Below are positions 21,634 through 33,567 of a stretch of DNA of 64,000 bases, piece by piece. The notes beneath the pieces are model-generated. The model was given only the letters and a program-made list of their open reading frames with translations, ran no database searches and was not told the origin of the DNA. Position numbers and translations under genes: made by a program. How positions within the stretch are numbered: the stretch's first letter is position 1; every line of letters begins with the position of its first letter. The stretch is from Procambarus clarkii (lineage: Eukaryota; Arthropoda; Malacostraca; Decapoda; Cambaridae), in NCBI RefSeq assembly GCF_040958095.1, contig NC_091233.1, positions 22,214,297 to 22,278,296 of the forward strand, read 5' to 3'.

Positions 21634-21787
21634 CACCGCCGATTCTTTCGCAAATGTTGCTCTGTTGTACCTGTTGTTCTGTTGCAACATTTACAATAGA
21701 ATGTTGTTTTTTTTAAATTAGATTTTGAAATTAACAACTTCAAACATTCAAGTTGCGGATCATTATTGGTTCATTAGACTCGTTCGT
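21634..21787. repeat. Right long direct repeat flanking the LINE
   Basis: A 154-bp copy of 18507-18657 that follows the LINE's A-run directly. After 21787 the sequence leaves the repeat and continues into the CCAAT/TATA promoter-like block, so the pre-insertion locus read through from this segment into that block. Confidence 0.88.
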
Positions 21788-21849
21788 ATTTGGGGAAGTG
21801 AAGGAGTGGCTGTTGGCCATTGTTAATTGACACTTCAGACTCGCAAAAT

Positions 21850-21990
21850 GTTAACCAATGGGGTGGGGTTTAAGGTGAATGTCAGCCAATCAGAGGCCTG
21901 GTTTGGTTGGCTGCTGGATATAAAAGGGAGGATTTTACGGGCTCACCATAGCCCGTGCTACATGGACACTTTGTTCTGAGTAGCTAAATC
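21850..21990 (+). promoter_or_regulatory. Promoter-like block: two CCAAT boxes, TATA box, hairpins at the presumed start
   Basis: CCAAT occurs at 21855-21859 (AACCAATGG) and 21886-21890 (AGCCAATCAG), both close matches to NF-Y sites. TATAAAAG is at 21919-21926. About 13 bases later a hairpin GGGCT-CACCAT-AGCCC lies at 21939-21954, then a second imperfect stem GCTAC...GTAGC. Spacing fits a Pol II core promoter with initiation near the first hairpin. No gene is recognised downstream, so it more likely belongs to a mobile element than a host gene. Confidence 0.55.
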
Positions 21991-22523
21991 TAAAACAAAA
22001 AACCACTTTAGTGTGTTTTACCTCACTTTTGGTATACTGTTCCAGCCTCGTCTCTTGACGGTGAGCTGTATGTGGGAGGGCTCCCCTCCCCTTCCTCACT
22101 TTGTCCCCCCCCTCCCTTCCCCTTTGCGTCCCCCTCCCTTCCTCCCTCCGCATTTTGTTGCGTCCCTCCTTTTCCCCTGGTTGCCCTAGCACTAATGTAG
22201 TGTATGGGGCGGGGACTTCCTACTTGCATTAGACTCCAAGGTTGTGTTAAGTGTGCGTGATGCTGTGGCGCACTACGGCAGACCCGGACACGCGTCTTGA
22301 CGCTGCTCAGCCCCACTTGTGGTGGTCTAGCACCAGGTGAGTACTTGTATCATGCCAGACACCAGCCCTTAACGTCTAACCTTAACAATTCGGTGGAAAT
22401 ATATTACAAATTTCTGTAAATGTACTATGGGACTTTTTAAAAGTAAAGTTTTAATGACATCTTAAATTCTGTAGGTTAGAGATGTATTTCTAGTAATGGG
22501 TAACTTGATAATTTTCTAAACCA
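21991..22523. other. C-rich leader-like sequence, no recognised gene
   Basis: Sequence downstream of the promoter-like block. It includes a polypyrimidine stretch at 22080-22180 and no convincing reading frame. It may be the 5' UTR of the element driven by that promoter (inference). Confidence 0.35.
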
Positions 22524-22783
22524 GGGGCCAGATTCACGAAGCAGTTATGCAAGTACTTACGAACGGGTACATCTTTACTCAATCTTTGATGGATTTGGTT
22601 ACATTTACTAAACAGTTTACAAGCATGAAAACTTGCCAATCAACTGTTGTTATTGTTATAAACAGTCTCCTGGTGCTTCGGAGCTCATTAACTGTCTAAT
22701 AATTGTAAACAAAGCCGCCAAAGATTGAGAAAAGGTGTACAGGTTCGTAAGTGTTCGCGTAACTAATTCGTGAATCTAGCCCC
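22524..22783. mobile_element. 260-bp MITE with about 50-bp terminal inverted repeats
   Basis: It begins GGGGCCAGATTCACGAAG and ends CGTGAATCTAGCCCC. The inverted similarity continues inward (ACTTACGAACGGGTACAT against GTACAGGTTCGTAAGTGT). The interior is non-coding. The target duplication is unclear because the flanks are short and G/C-poor, so I do not assign a superfamily. Confidence 0.85.
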
Positions 22784-23039
22784 AGGATATTATAGGATGT
22801 CCCATCTTTTTTCTCCCCTCCCCTCACAATCAACGCTAATTGTATAACTGTCTTGTATATTATCGTAAAATTTCCTTTTTACGTTGGAAGGTGGGTTGTG
22901 CACCCTATATACATCCTATGAGCAGTAATGAAGGTTGTCTAACGAAGGCGTAACTGCATTCATGTAACGGTAAAAGTGCAATATTTTTTAACCTGACATT
23001 CCTAATGTTGACTTGGTCTCGTCCTCAGGTCTGGCCAGC

Positions 23040-23390
23040 TAGAACCAGTCGAGAGAAGGCAACGAAGACATTCTGTGCTGAACCGTTACAACAACGAAAT
23101 AAAGATGCCCTGCCGGGCAACATCGCCGTGATGGATAAAAGGACAAATCGGTGAATTTGTACATTGGCACAACCTGGTTGCAGCTGACGATCCCAATCAT
23201 TATGAACGAAGAGGTGGCCGCGGGAGAGAATCAGCAATAGCAAGAATCCGTCTTGGATACAAATATCCATGGAGATTAGGAATGTAAACAGTTGAGCAGA
23301 AGAATTGCATATTGTGGTGTGACGGACACCGCCTTGACCACTTGTGAGTGTGGACACGTCACTAGAAATGTGTAGAATAATAACCCCAAC
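23040..23390 (+). mobile_element. LINE 3' coding fragment (post-RNase H region)
   Basis: A plus-strand frame includes WHNLVAADDP, then SAIARIRLGYKYPWRLG, then a Cys/His-like end (CDGHRLDHL). This resembles the R-x-R-L-G-Y segment and terminal zinc-binding motif that follow RNase H in I-clade LINEs. It is a short, broken fragment with no RT or endonuclease attached. Confidence 0.55.
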
Positions 23391-24019
23391 ATTGAGTTAA
23401 AACTACTTGTCAAATATAGATTGTTCTTAGGGTATTCCCCCATCTTGCACCCGCAAGATAACGCAAGATTTTAAGGGTTGACAAATGTTAATCTTGTTTA
23501 AGCTGTTCACTTCAGGCACTAAGAGTCCCAGCTGTGTCTGGGTACAAGTGACAGGATGAACAACCCAGCGGGTTTTCTTCCTATTGGGGAGTGTTGTACA
23601 TGCTGCTATGGCGGTGTGTCCACTCACTGGATGTGGCACTGTCTAATGCTCCTCTCGGGGCAAAATTTAAGAATTAAATAAGTACGTCACCACTTGGTCA
23701 TCTGAGCTCGCTTTCTGATGACGCCTCGCGCTGATTGACTCAAAATTTTGAATTTAAATACTAAATTGCCCCTTTAAACTAGTTTTATCCTACCTTCGTT
23801 ATTTAATTAAACGTGATTTGTAATGCTGGGCACAATGTTTTCGCGGCCCGGTCTCTGACTAGGCTGTTAGATGATGCTATTCTGAACCCACAACCCGAAT
23901 GATCAGGCATAATTTGGTGCTCATAGACCCCCAGAATCTAGTTCCAAACTAGACTGACTTACCCCCCCCCCTTTTCTCACACCTTCCTTCTTGAAGTAAA
24001 TGTTATTCTTCCGGGGCTG

Positions 24020-27000
24020 AGAAAATGGTTGGCGAGTTATGGCCCCCCCCTCCCCCCCTGCTCTTGGTGGGGCCCGTAACTCTACTGCTCTTAATTCGTT
24101 CTGATATTCCCTTCGTCCCCCCTACTTCTTCCGTCACCTATCCATTGTTCTGCTGCCCGTGTTTTCGTGGATATATGGTATACTGTCTGTTCCGTTTATC
24201 TCCCTCCAAATGTCCCGCTTTCCCTTCGTGATCTTAAGCACCTCTTGGACTCCTTGCCAGAGCAGGTGCTCCTGTTGGGTGATTTCAACTGTCGACATTC
24301 CCTCTGGGGTGATGTTCTGACAAACACCCGGGGCCGTCTTCTCGAACCGTTCGTCCTCGCTTCATCTCTTCTGAATTCTGGTGAGCCCACTCATGTACTC
24401 TTTCGAACTCGCACCCTTTCCTGTCTTGATCTTCCTCTCTGCTCGTCGTCCCTTTACTTAGATTTCACGTGGCGGGTTCTTGATGACCTCCATAAGTGAT
24501 CATTTCCCCATCCTCGTTTCCTTTTTCTCTTTCCACCCTCCCCTTTCCTTCCCTAGGTGGCAGTTTGCCAAGGCTGGCTGGTGGCTATTCACCCTTCGTG
24601 CTACTCTCTCTGACCTCTCCTCTCTGCCTCTTCCTCGCGCCCTCCTCTTTTTTTTGACACTGTCTTCACCGCTGCCCTCAGCTCTTCCTCACTCTTCCTC
24701 CCGGGGCACACGGAAGTGCGTTCCCTGGTGGAATGCGGACTGTGCTCGGGCTATCCGCTGTAAGCGTGCAGCCTGGAAGAAACACCGACGTCGGCAGACA
24801 GCTGATTCTTTTATTTTGTTTCGGAAGGCAAGTGCGGTGGCCCGTTGGACCATCTGTACAGCTAAACGTGAGAGTTGGAAATCTTATGTTTCCACCATTA
24901 CGTCCGATACTCCTCTGCCGCAGATCTGGAAGATGATCTGCAAGATTGCAGGCAAGTTCGTTCCAGATGTCTCGCCGGTTCTCCACCTCCGTGGTACTCT
25001 TGTGGCGGACCCAGTGACGGTCGCGACCGAACTGGGTTCCCACTTTTCTACTGTTAGCTCTGGTTCTCATCTTCCTCAATCCTTACTACTTCGTAAGCCT
25101 GTTCTTGAATCTTATCCTTTAGATTTCCACACTCATCTCTGCCTTCCCTATAACAATCCTTTCTCTCTTCCTGAACTTCAGTCTGCTCTGGCCCTCTGCG
25201 GATCTACGGGCTCGGATGACGTTCATTATGAGATGCTTCGCCATCTCCCTCCGTGCACGTTTCAGTATTTACCGAGTCTGTATAACCAGGTCTGGGAGTC
25301 GTCGTCCGTCCCTGAGGACTGGCTCGATGCCATTGTACTCCCTGTTCGGAAACCAGGGTCTCTCGGTACGTCCCCTAAGGACTTCCACCCTATTGTTCTC
25401 ACGAGTTGTTTGCAAGCTCTTTGAACGTATGGTAAATGGTCTGTCTGATGTGGTTCTTGTAACACCATCACCACCTCTCTCCTTCTCAATTTGGTTTTCG
25501 CAAGTGCCGCAGCACGACTGATGTCCTGGTGAACTTGGAGGTCTATATTCGTACTGCTTTTGCTGCGAAGACCTCCGTTGTTGCTGTCCTTTTTGACTTG
25601 GAAAAGGCTTATGACACGACTTGGAGATACCACATTCTGTCCCAACTTCGTTCTTTTGGCCTTCATGGTAATCTCCCTCTTCCTTCAAAGCTTTCTCTCT
25701 CGTCGTACATTTCGAGTCGGGCTTGGTGCCCCACTCTCTGCCTCTTTTTGGCAGTATGAAGGCGTGTCCCAAGGTAGTGTTCTGAGAACTACTCTTTTTT
25801 CTGGTTGCCCTCAATGGTCTTCTTTCCTCCCTTCCTTCTGGCATCTTCTCCGCTCTTGACGATCTTTTCAAGAGCGATCTTACTGCTGACAATTTTACTC
25901 TGCTGTCAGGGTGGTGATTCGCCTCTCCTTCAACGGCGGCTTCAACTTGAGATTGATGCCGTGTCATCTTGGGCCACCGATCATGGCTTCAAGTTCTCTA
26001 CTACTAAGACTTGTGCCATGACTTTTACTCGGAAGCGGGTCGTTCTTCGTCCCTCTTTGTCACTTTATGGTCATCCCCTTGTACAAAGATTCCACGAAGC
26101 TTTTGGGGTTATTCTTTGACACTCGTTTGTCTTGGTCGCCTCATGTCACCTCCGTGTTGAGTGCTCTAAGGCCCTTAACCTACTTAAGGTTTTGTCCCAT
26201 ACTTCTTGGGGAGCGGATAGGCGCACACTCCTCTATTTGCACTCCTCTCTCGTCCTGTCTAAACTCGATTATGGTTGCCTGCTTACTCTTCTGCTTCTTC
26301 GCCGTCTTGATCCTTTGCACCATACTCACTTTGCACTTTGCACCTTTGCACTTTGCGTCTCAGCTCTGGTGCCTTTCGTTCGACTCCCGCCCTCAGTTTG
26401 TATGTTGACACTGGCTTTCTCTCTCTTCAGGACCGCCGTGATCGCTACTGTCTTCGCTATCTTGCGCGGTCCTTCCAACAGCCTTCCTCTCTCCTCTGTC
26501 GTGCATTGACTTTTCCTCCTCCTGTGGTTTCTGTTCCTCTCCATTGTCTCCCACTTTCTGTCCGGTTATCTCGCTTACAGGATTCTTTCTGTTCATATTT
26601 CTAATGTTTCTCCTCGTATTGCTCCTTTCTTACCTCCGTGGAGAGTCCCCCTTCCCAAGTTTTGTACGTCCTTGACTTGTATTACTAAAGCCTTTACCCC
26701 TCCTACAATTCTGAAAAGCCTCTTCCTTGAGCACTTTTCTTCGCACTCTCACTCTATTTCCATCTTCACCGATGGGTCTAAGTCTGCGGACGGTGTGGGC
26801 TACTCTGTTGTTTTTCCTGACCGTACTTATATGTGTCGCCTCCCTTCGGAGGCTAGAGTCTTTACGGCAGAACTTTATGCTATTCTCTTTGCTCTCCGTC
26901 TCCTGCTTTCTCATTCTCATTCCTCCTTTGTCGTAGTAGTTGATTATCGTAGTGCCCTCATGGCTCTAGGGTCCTTTAATCCTGTCCATCCGGTGGACGT

Positions 27001-27658
27001 CGAGATTCAACATTGGCTGTTTCTTATTTCTAGTAAATTTAAATCAGTAGAGTTTTGCTGGGTTCCCAGCCATATTGGTGTTTCTTTCAATGAACGTGCG
27101 GATGCTGCCGCCAAGGAAGCTATCAGTTCTTGCCCCATCTTCCGTAAAGGTATTCCTTATTCCGACTTTTATCCTGTTATTCATTCTTCCATTCTTGCCC
27201 GTTGGCAGGGTTGTTGGTCCTCTGTGGTTAGTAACAAGCTGCGTACTCTCAAACGTAGTGTCCCCCCATGGCCTTCCTCTTACCACCGTAACAGGCGGTG
27301 GGAAACTGCTTTGGCACGGCTGCGGGTTGGTCATACTGGCTTAACCCACGGTCACTTAATGGAGCGCTGCCCTGCTCCTGTCCAAATTGCGTTGTCCCTC
27401 TTACAGTTGTGCATATCCTTGTTGAATGTCTCGACTTCCAGGACGAGCATGTGTCTTGCTTTCCGACCGTCCCTCGCGGTCACCTGTCCCTCGATAGACT
27501 TCTTGGTGACTCGGATACTTTTGATATCGTTCGCCTTATGCGTTTTTGTTCTCGTATTGTCATTCTTGGTGATATTTAGCGCCCTCTGATTATTTCGCAC
27601 ATTGATGGTGCTACATAGCCTTCCCGGTTTGGTGCCTTCTTTTGATAATTACTTACTT
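24020..27658 (+). mobile_element. I-clade-like LINE: endonuclease, RT, RNase H; degraded
   Basis: In order: endonuclease (VLLLGDFNCRHSLWGD near 24270-24315, SISDHFPI near 24490); RT (VPEDWLDAIVLPVRKPG near 25309, VAVLFDLEKAYDTTW near 25580, a degraded active-site box near 25880); RNase H (SIFTDGSKSADGVGY near 26757, FTAELYAIL near 26860, WVPSHIGVSFNERADAAAKE near 27060). A Cys-rich end (CPNCVVPL) follows near 27380. Several frameshifts and stops break the single ORF, so it is dead. The 3' end reads TAGCCTTCCCGGTTTGGTGC then GATAATTACTTAC. A second copy lies at 31290 and a 40-bp stub at 40807. Confidence 0.88.
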
Positions 27659-27869
27659 GCATGGATTAAAAAAATATTCGAATGTCAATTGGAAAAAAAA
27701 GAGGCAACCAATGCCAACACTGAATCAACTAAGATGTCGAATCGACGTCAAAAAACATCGAAAGAAGTGTGACGATTCAAAATGGAACCAATTAATACTA
27801 ACATTGAACGTTACTATTCGGAAATTTGACATTGGATCTAGCGATCAATAATAGATCAATCGTCAAAAT

Positions 27870-28680
27870 TAAATTACGTCGTCAACGTTCGACGACGTTC
27901 AGTGTTGGTGACTGTTCCTGCTTCTTCGCAACTTTAAATCGACACCAATGCAGTAAAATTGCTGCCGACCGTCAATAGGGGAATACTATTCTGACGACGT
28001 ATCCCCCCCCTGGTGGGGGGGGGGGGGGGGGAATACGTCGTCAATATTCGACGACGTATTACGTCGTCGAATATTGACGACGTAATTCTTGAAGTTAATT
28101 CAATGCAAATTGCCTGCTGATCGGCAATAATTCTCGTAACAAAAAAAATACGTCGTCAGATATTGACGACGTAATACGTCGTCAATATTCGGCGACGTAA
28201 TACGTCGTCAAATATTGACGACGTAATTCTTGAAGTTACTTCCATGCAAAGTCACTGCTGCTGATCGGCAATAATTCTCGTAAAAATAAAAAAAATACGT
28301 CGTCAGATATTGACGACGTAATACGTCGTCAGATATTCACGACGTAATACGTCGTCAATATTCGGCGACGTAATACGTCGTCAAATATTGACGACGTAAT
28401 TCTTGAAGTTACTTCAATGCAAAGTCACTGCTGCTGATCGGCAATAATTCTCGTAAAAAAAATAAACAAAAAAATACGTCGTCAATATTCGACGACGTAA
28501 TACGTCGTCAAATATTGATGACGTATTACGTCGTCGAATATTGACGACGTAATTCTTGTTGAAGTTACTTCATTGCAAAGTCAAATTGCCGGCAATAGTT
28601 CTCGTGAAAAAAAGAATACGTCGTCAACATTCGACGACGTAATACGTCGTCAACATTCGACGACGTAATACGTCAATGCA
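27870..28680. repeat. Array of about 15 ACGTCGTC dyads in repeated blocks
   Basis: Each dyad is about 26 bp: TACGTCGTC, a short AT-rich centre (AATATTC or AATATTG), then GACGACGTA. From 28033 on, dyads come in blocks of 2, 3, 4, 3 and 2, separated by a recurring spacer (AATTCTTGAAGTTACTTCA ... GATCGGCAATAATTCTCGTA). One more dyad lies at 27876. The flanks at 27680-27860 and 28680-28860 hold related AACGT / CGACGTCAATG motifs. There is no coding potential. Confidence 0.9.
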
Positions 28681-29094
28681 ACGTTAAATCAACGTCGAAT
28701 CGACGTCAATGCAACGTTAAATCAACATAGAATCGACGTCAATGCAACGTAGAATCAATGGTGATTAATAGGCATTGTCAACTTTGAATCAGAGCCAATT
28801 CAACGTTTAATCCATTGCGATCGTTCAACGCATTAAATGTAGCCGTTCTGGAAAATAATGGAATAAAGCTAAAATGAAAGTTCATTTTCTTTAATATTTT
28901 TATTCTACGAAATACCAAATTAAAATAATTCTTCACGCAGTCTTGCACCTTTCAGTAGATTGATATTCTCGAGTTAGAATCGTCAATTTTTTTTTAGTCA
29001 AGAGTTTAATAATGTAATTGTTAACAAATGTTAGTCTGTTTACATTAGAAGAGGATGGAGGCAATGAAAAAAAAATGAATATATATAAATATAT

Positions 29095-29620
29095 TCAGTA
29101 TTTGGTGACAATTTATTTATATATACAAAGTACATTAGGATTGAGTGTAAATCACATTGGCTTTTTACATTCTTGCAAAGCCTCTAACACGGAAAGTGTT
29201 TCAGACAGGTCCTTAATCTAACAAAATTATTAATAGATACATTGTACTGTAGAAAATTTGCGATGATAACTACGATATGGGTTAAGTGTGATTACAATAA
29301 AGTTGCACGCTTTTAAGCACATATGGAGAGGGAAGCACGTGATACAGCGCGAGTTTGAAGCCTAAGGTAAAACCGAGAATGAAATTAGATCCGTTTTGGT
29401 TTTACTTTTTATAAGGCATAGGTTGGGCAGCTTTTTTATTCATTAAGGAGTGAGTAACATAGACTAGGTCCTTTATTTGCATAATGTGTTTACAGATTTA
29501 CATTGGCTCCGGGGATATCAACGAGATTTATTTCTGGTGCGGTGCTCATGGGTTCTATTACATGTTAAGGAGTAGTTTCAGATCAGGATTAGCATTCGGG
29601 GAACAATGTTTTATAACAAA
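29095..29620 (-). mobile_element. LINE 3' region, diverged copy
   Basis: Plus-strand 29095-29230 matches 17865-18010 (TTTACATTCTTGCAAAGCC, TTTCAGACAGGTCCTTAATC). Bases 29535-29600 match the coding end of the LINE at 14740-14820 (TATTTCTGGTGCGGTGCTCA against TTTGTTTCTGGTGTGGTGCC). It is a decayed minus-strand insertion. Confidence 0.6.
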
Positions 29621-29639
29621 TAGCAAGTAAATAACACAC

Positions 29640-31289
29640 TCGCAGCGTAGTAGTCGCGCAACGGTTCCAACTTCACTTCCCTCGGGGCAACACGTGTTCC
29701 AGCAACGTTGAAACAGCGATACCGACGAGGATTCAACTTGAATCTTCGTCCTTTACGCAATGTGTGGCCACGGGAAACAGCCTCTCCGGTCGTCGTACTC
29801 TCTTCACATACCTAGAAAAGAAAAAGCAGAAACATATGAAATGTCAGAAATGTCCAACAAAACTTAAGTACCTCGTTAGTCTCTCTACTATCATATATAA
29901 ACTACCTACAAACATGGAATACTACACATGCAATCAAAACTGTTGCGTTGCAGTGGCACGCATATAATATATTTATATGAGGATATATAATATGTGTGTC
30001 CCGAAATATTGATTTCAGAACATGGTCCTATTTTTCCCCGTTTTTCTATACATTCTGGTTGATTAAACTACTCTATTATTTAAGGAAAAATAACGTAATT
30101 CATTGTGTCGGGGAACAAGCACGTAGTATACATAGGACACGTTAGGCTTGTATCAAGACACCCAGCCTCCCCCAACTGGGCGGCAGCTTTACAGTCATGT
30201 GCAGGCTGCACCTACAGTAAGCAAATTCTGGACACTTCGCTAGGATTCCCGGCAGTACATCATTATGAATGAAGTACTGTACTTACATATTTCTTGGACT
30301 CCATTGATGGTGTTATCTGTGAATTTCACGATTTTTCACGTAGCATTATATGAATTTATCAATGCACAAGAAAAATTTGTCCAACAAATTCATTATTTAA
30401 AGGACTTTGGCATATTCGACTGATCTGCCTAAAAAATGGCAACTTAAATAGGTTTTTATTCTTCAAAACTGCCTACTGTAGGTAAAGTCAAAATTAATTA
30501 AAAGGCAGCTAATTTCGAAAGTATTCTTTGAAAATATACAAATTTACTCCGGCAAAACTGACCTTGCTTACTAAACCTAGTAGCGGGGTTCTAACATATA
30601 GTATAATGTGTTATACTTAACACACATGCACATATATTGATATGTATACATGCATTTATATATATAACACACAATTCGGACTACACCAAAAAGTTTCTTC
30701 CTAAAAAGTACTACACTCCTACACATATATATACAAAAGGGGGGTAGAAATAGCCTAAGTTACTCTATCCCTTTGAGATGTATTTATTGTTTATCTCAAA
30801 CATACTTGAACTTGAACTATATACAAAAGATAAGTCAAACACAAGTAGTATTTAAAAAACTCAGCTTCACTCACCATAGGCTTCACACACGCAGACTGCA
30901 AGCATGGCCACCTGCCGGCCGAAGAGTTTGCCACCGACCAACAGCTGTAGACTACGTGTCGATGTTCTTCACAACACAGGAGACTCCAGCAGGTGTGTCT
31001 CAGGTGCTGCCAGTGATCTTACTCAGTGTTGCATCATCATTTATCAACACGATGTAACACACACCTGTAAAAATACAATGCAGTTGTAATTTCTAAAATT
31101 GGCATAATATAGTACATATATTAGTGAAGTAAATTGCATTTTATTACATGGAGAAGGAGAGTTTGCAGGAATTAGGCTTTGATAGGCCCGCTCCAAGCAA
31201 CAGCCTGTTGAACCAAGCTCTCAAGGATTCGAGAGCTATGGAGGATGATTTGAATCCATCATGTTAATATGATTTTATTGTGTATTTAA
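29640..31289. other. No gene recognised
   Basis: AT-rich sequence with short frames lacking recognisable domains. I see no splice-supported exon, tandem array or clear transposon end. Confidence 0.4.
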
Positions 31290-32233
31290 GGTAAGTAATT
31301 ATCAAAAAGAAGACACCAAACCGGGAAGGCTATGTAGCACCATCAAATGTGCGGGATAATCAGAGGGCGCTAAATATCACCAAGGATGCCAATACGAGAA
31401 TAGAAACACATAAGGCGAACGATATCAAAAGTATCCGAGTCGCCAAGAATTCTATCAAGGGACAAGTGACCGCGGGGAACGGTCGGAAAACAAGACACAC
31501 GCTCGTCCCGGAAGTCTGGACATTCAACAAGGACATGCACGACCGTAAGAGGGACAATGCAATTAGGACAATAAGGAGCAGGGAGGCGCTCCATCAAGTG
31601 ACCATGGGTTAAGCGAGTATATGGCCAATACGCAACCTCGCCAGAGCCGTTTCCCATCGCCGGTAACGGTGGTAGGAGGACGACCACGAGGACACACAAC
31701 TCTTAAGAGTACGCAGTTTGTTACCAGTAACAGACGACCAAGTAGCCTGCCAACGGGTAAGAATGGAGGAATGGATAACCGGGTAAAAGTCAGAATATGG
31801 AATACCTTTACGGGAGATGGGACAAGAGCGGACAGCTTCCTTGGCGGCAGCATCCGCACACCCATTTAAAGACACACCAATATGGCTAGGAACCCAGCAA
31901 AGTTCAACCGACTTAAATTTACTGTGAACAAGAAAGAGCCAATGCTGGATCTCGACAACTACTGGATGAACCGGATTAAAGGACCCGAGAGCCATGAGGG
32001 CACTATGAGAGTCAACAACAACCACAGAAGAGGACTGACAACGAGAAAGCAGGAGACGAAGAGCAGAGAGAATAGCATAAAGCTCCGCTGTAAAGATGCT
32101 AGTCTCCGGAGGTAAGCGACACACAAGTGTGGTCAGGAAAAACAACAGAGTAGCCCACACCGTCCGCAGACAGACTCATCGGTGAAGACGGGAACGGAGC
32201 GAGAGTGAGAAGAAAAGTGCTCAAGGAGTTTTG
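31290..32233 (-). mobile_element. I-clade-like LINE, 5' truncated 3' copy
   Basis: Same family as 24020-27658, reversed. Minus-strand 32160-31609 keeps an open RNase H segment: FTAELYAILSALRLLLS, VVVDSHSALMALG (the full Asp-Ser motif, where the copy at 24020 has Asp-Tyr), WVPSHIGVSLN, ADAAAKEA, and the post-RNase H region. It starts within the motif SVPVFTDES and is cut at 32233, where the GTGGTAGTGGACC minisatellite scrap abuts. The 3' end matches the sister copy. Confidence 0.88.
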
Positions 32234-32850
32234 GGTGGTAGTGGACCTCAAACATCGTGTGACGTGCTGTGGACCTACCTATATCCATTGTTTGCAGTAG
32301 TTTACCCCATAAACATGCCAATGTCACGTCGTTTTCTGTAGATGTTCCTACATCCATTCTCTATTCGCTTTTCAAAGCATAAACTATTGTATATAATATT
32401 TGGCGAACGAACCATTATTGTATGTAATAATTTATAGAATGCTTATTTTAATTTACTGAAAAGCACCAAGATTTCTCCCAAGTGCTAACTTTTAACAGGA
32501 TGCACTGTAGAATATGGGTTTAAATCATGGGTAGAAATATTAGTTGACACAGAATGGAGACATTATAATTTTTAACTATTTTCAGAAAGAGTAAACTATT
32601 GTTGTGAAGATTATTCATCCGTCAACAGCTGTCATCTTCGCTAACGACTTCACTACAATCTTAACTATTAACCCTTAAAAATCACCAAAAATACTAAAAT
32701 AAGGAGCCATAGTTAATAGCTATATATATCGTAGGTGAATTAATTAATAATAAATAATAATAATAATAATTATTAATTATTCAGTCCCTGAGATCATTAT
32801 GTGCCTCTGTAACCCTTCCCATTACCGCCCACAAGATGGGTATGGGGTGC
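32234..32850. repeat. Minisatellite scrap and dispersed tail
   Basis: Bases 32234-32300 carry GGTAGTGGACCTC and related words of the GTATGGGG-type array. Bases 32785-32850 are the dispersed tail CAGTCCCTGAGATCATTATG ... CCCACAAGATGGGTATGGGG, also at 52690 and 59130. The AT-rich sequence between them has no recognised feature. Confidence 0.6.
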
Positions 32851-33020
32851 ATAATAAATGAGCTAATTATTTAACTTTGCCTTAAGTTAACTAGATTAAT
32901 AATAATAATAAAATTGTCTATTGTCTATTTTCTCGGAATATTGCTGCCCTCAGACTGCTCAAGAGGAAATCAAATCAAATTCCTCCTTACGAGCAAATTA
33001 TTTAGCTAAATTTGGAGCAC

Positions 33021-33567
33021 TGTGCACAGTCCCACAAGGTCTCAGTGCCGTCCTCTGTGCACAGTCCCACAAGGTCTCAGTGCCGTCCTCTGTGCACAGT
33101 CCCACAAGGTCTCAGTGCCGTCCTCTGTGCTCAATCCCACAAGGTCTCAGTGCCGTCCTCTGTGCTCAATCCCACAAGGTCTCAGTGCCGTCCTCTGTGC
33201 TCAATCCCACAAGGTCTCAGTGCCGTCCTCTGTGCTCAATCCCACAAGGTCTCAGTGCCGTCCTCTGTGCTCAATCCCACAAGGTCTCAGTGCCGTCCTC
33301 TGTGCTCAATCCCACAAGGTCTCAGTGCCGTCCTCTGTGCTCAATCCCACAAGGTCTCAGTGCCGTCCTCTGTGCTCAATCCCACAAGGTCTCAGTGCCG
33401 TCCTCTGTGCTCAATCCCACAAGGTCTCAGTGCCGTCCTCTGTGCTCAATCCCACAAGGTCTCAGTGCCGTCCTCTGTGCTCAATCCCACAAGGTCTCAG
33501 TGCCGTCCTCTGTGCTCAATCCCACAAGGTCTCAGTGCCGTCCTCTGTGCTCAATCCCACAAGGTCT
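33021..33567. repeat. 35-bp minisatellite, about 15.6 copies, two unit types
   Basis: The unit is 35 bp (CCCACAAGGTCTCAGTGCCG then TCCTCTGTGCTCAAT). The first three units end in GTGCACAGT and the following ones in GTGCTCAAT; otherwise the units are nearly identical. Because 35 is not a multiple of three, each frame cycles through the same three peptides, which explains the long open frames in all three plus-strand frames. It is not a gene. Confidence 0.95.

Noticed and set aside
21939-21990. Possible HDV-like self-cleaving ribozyme at a retroelement 5' end
   Set aside because: The first stem closes on itself within 16 bases (GGGCT-CACCAT-AGCCC), leaving no room for the nested double-pseudoknot layout of HDV-like ribozymes.
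33021-33567. CRISPR-like regular repeats
   Set aside because: Units are contiguous with no unique spacers, and the genome is eukaryotic; it is a minisatellite. The same holds for the 18-, 33- and 39-bp arrays.
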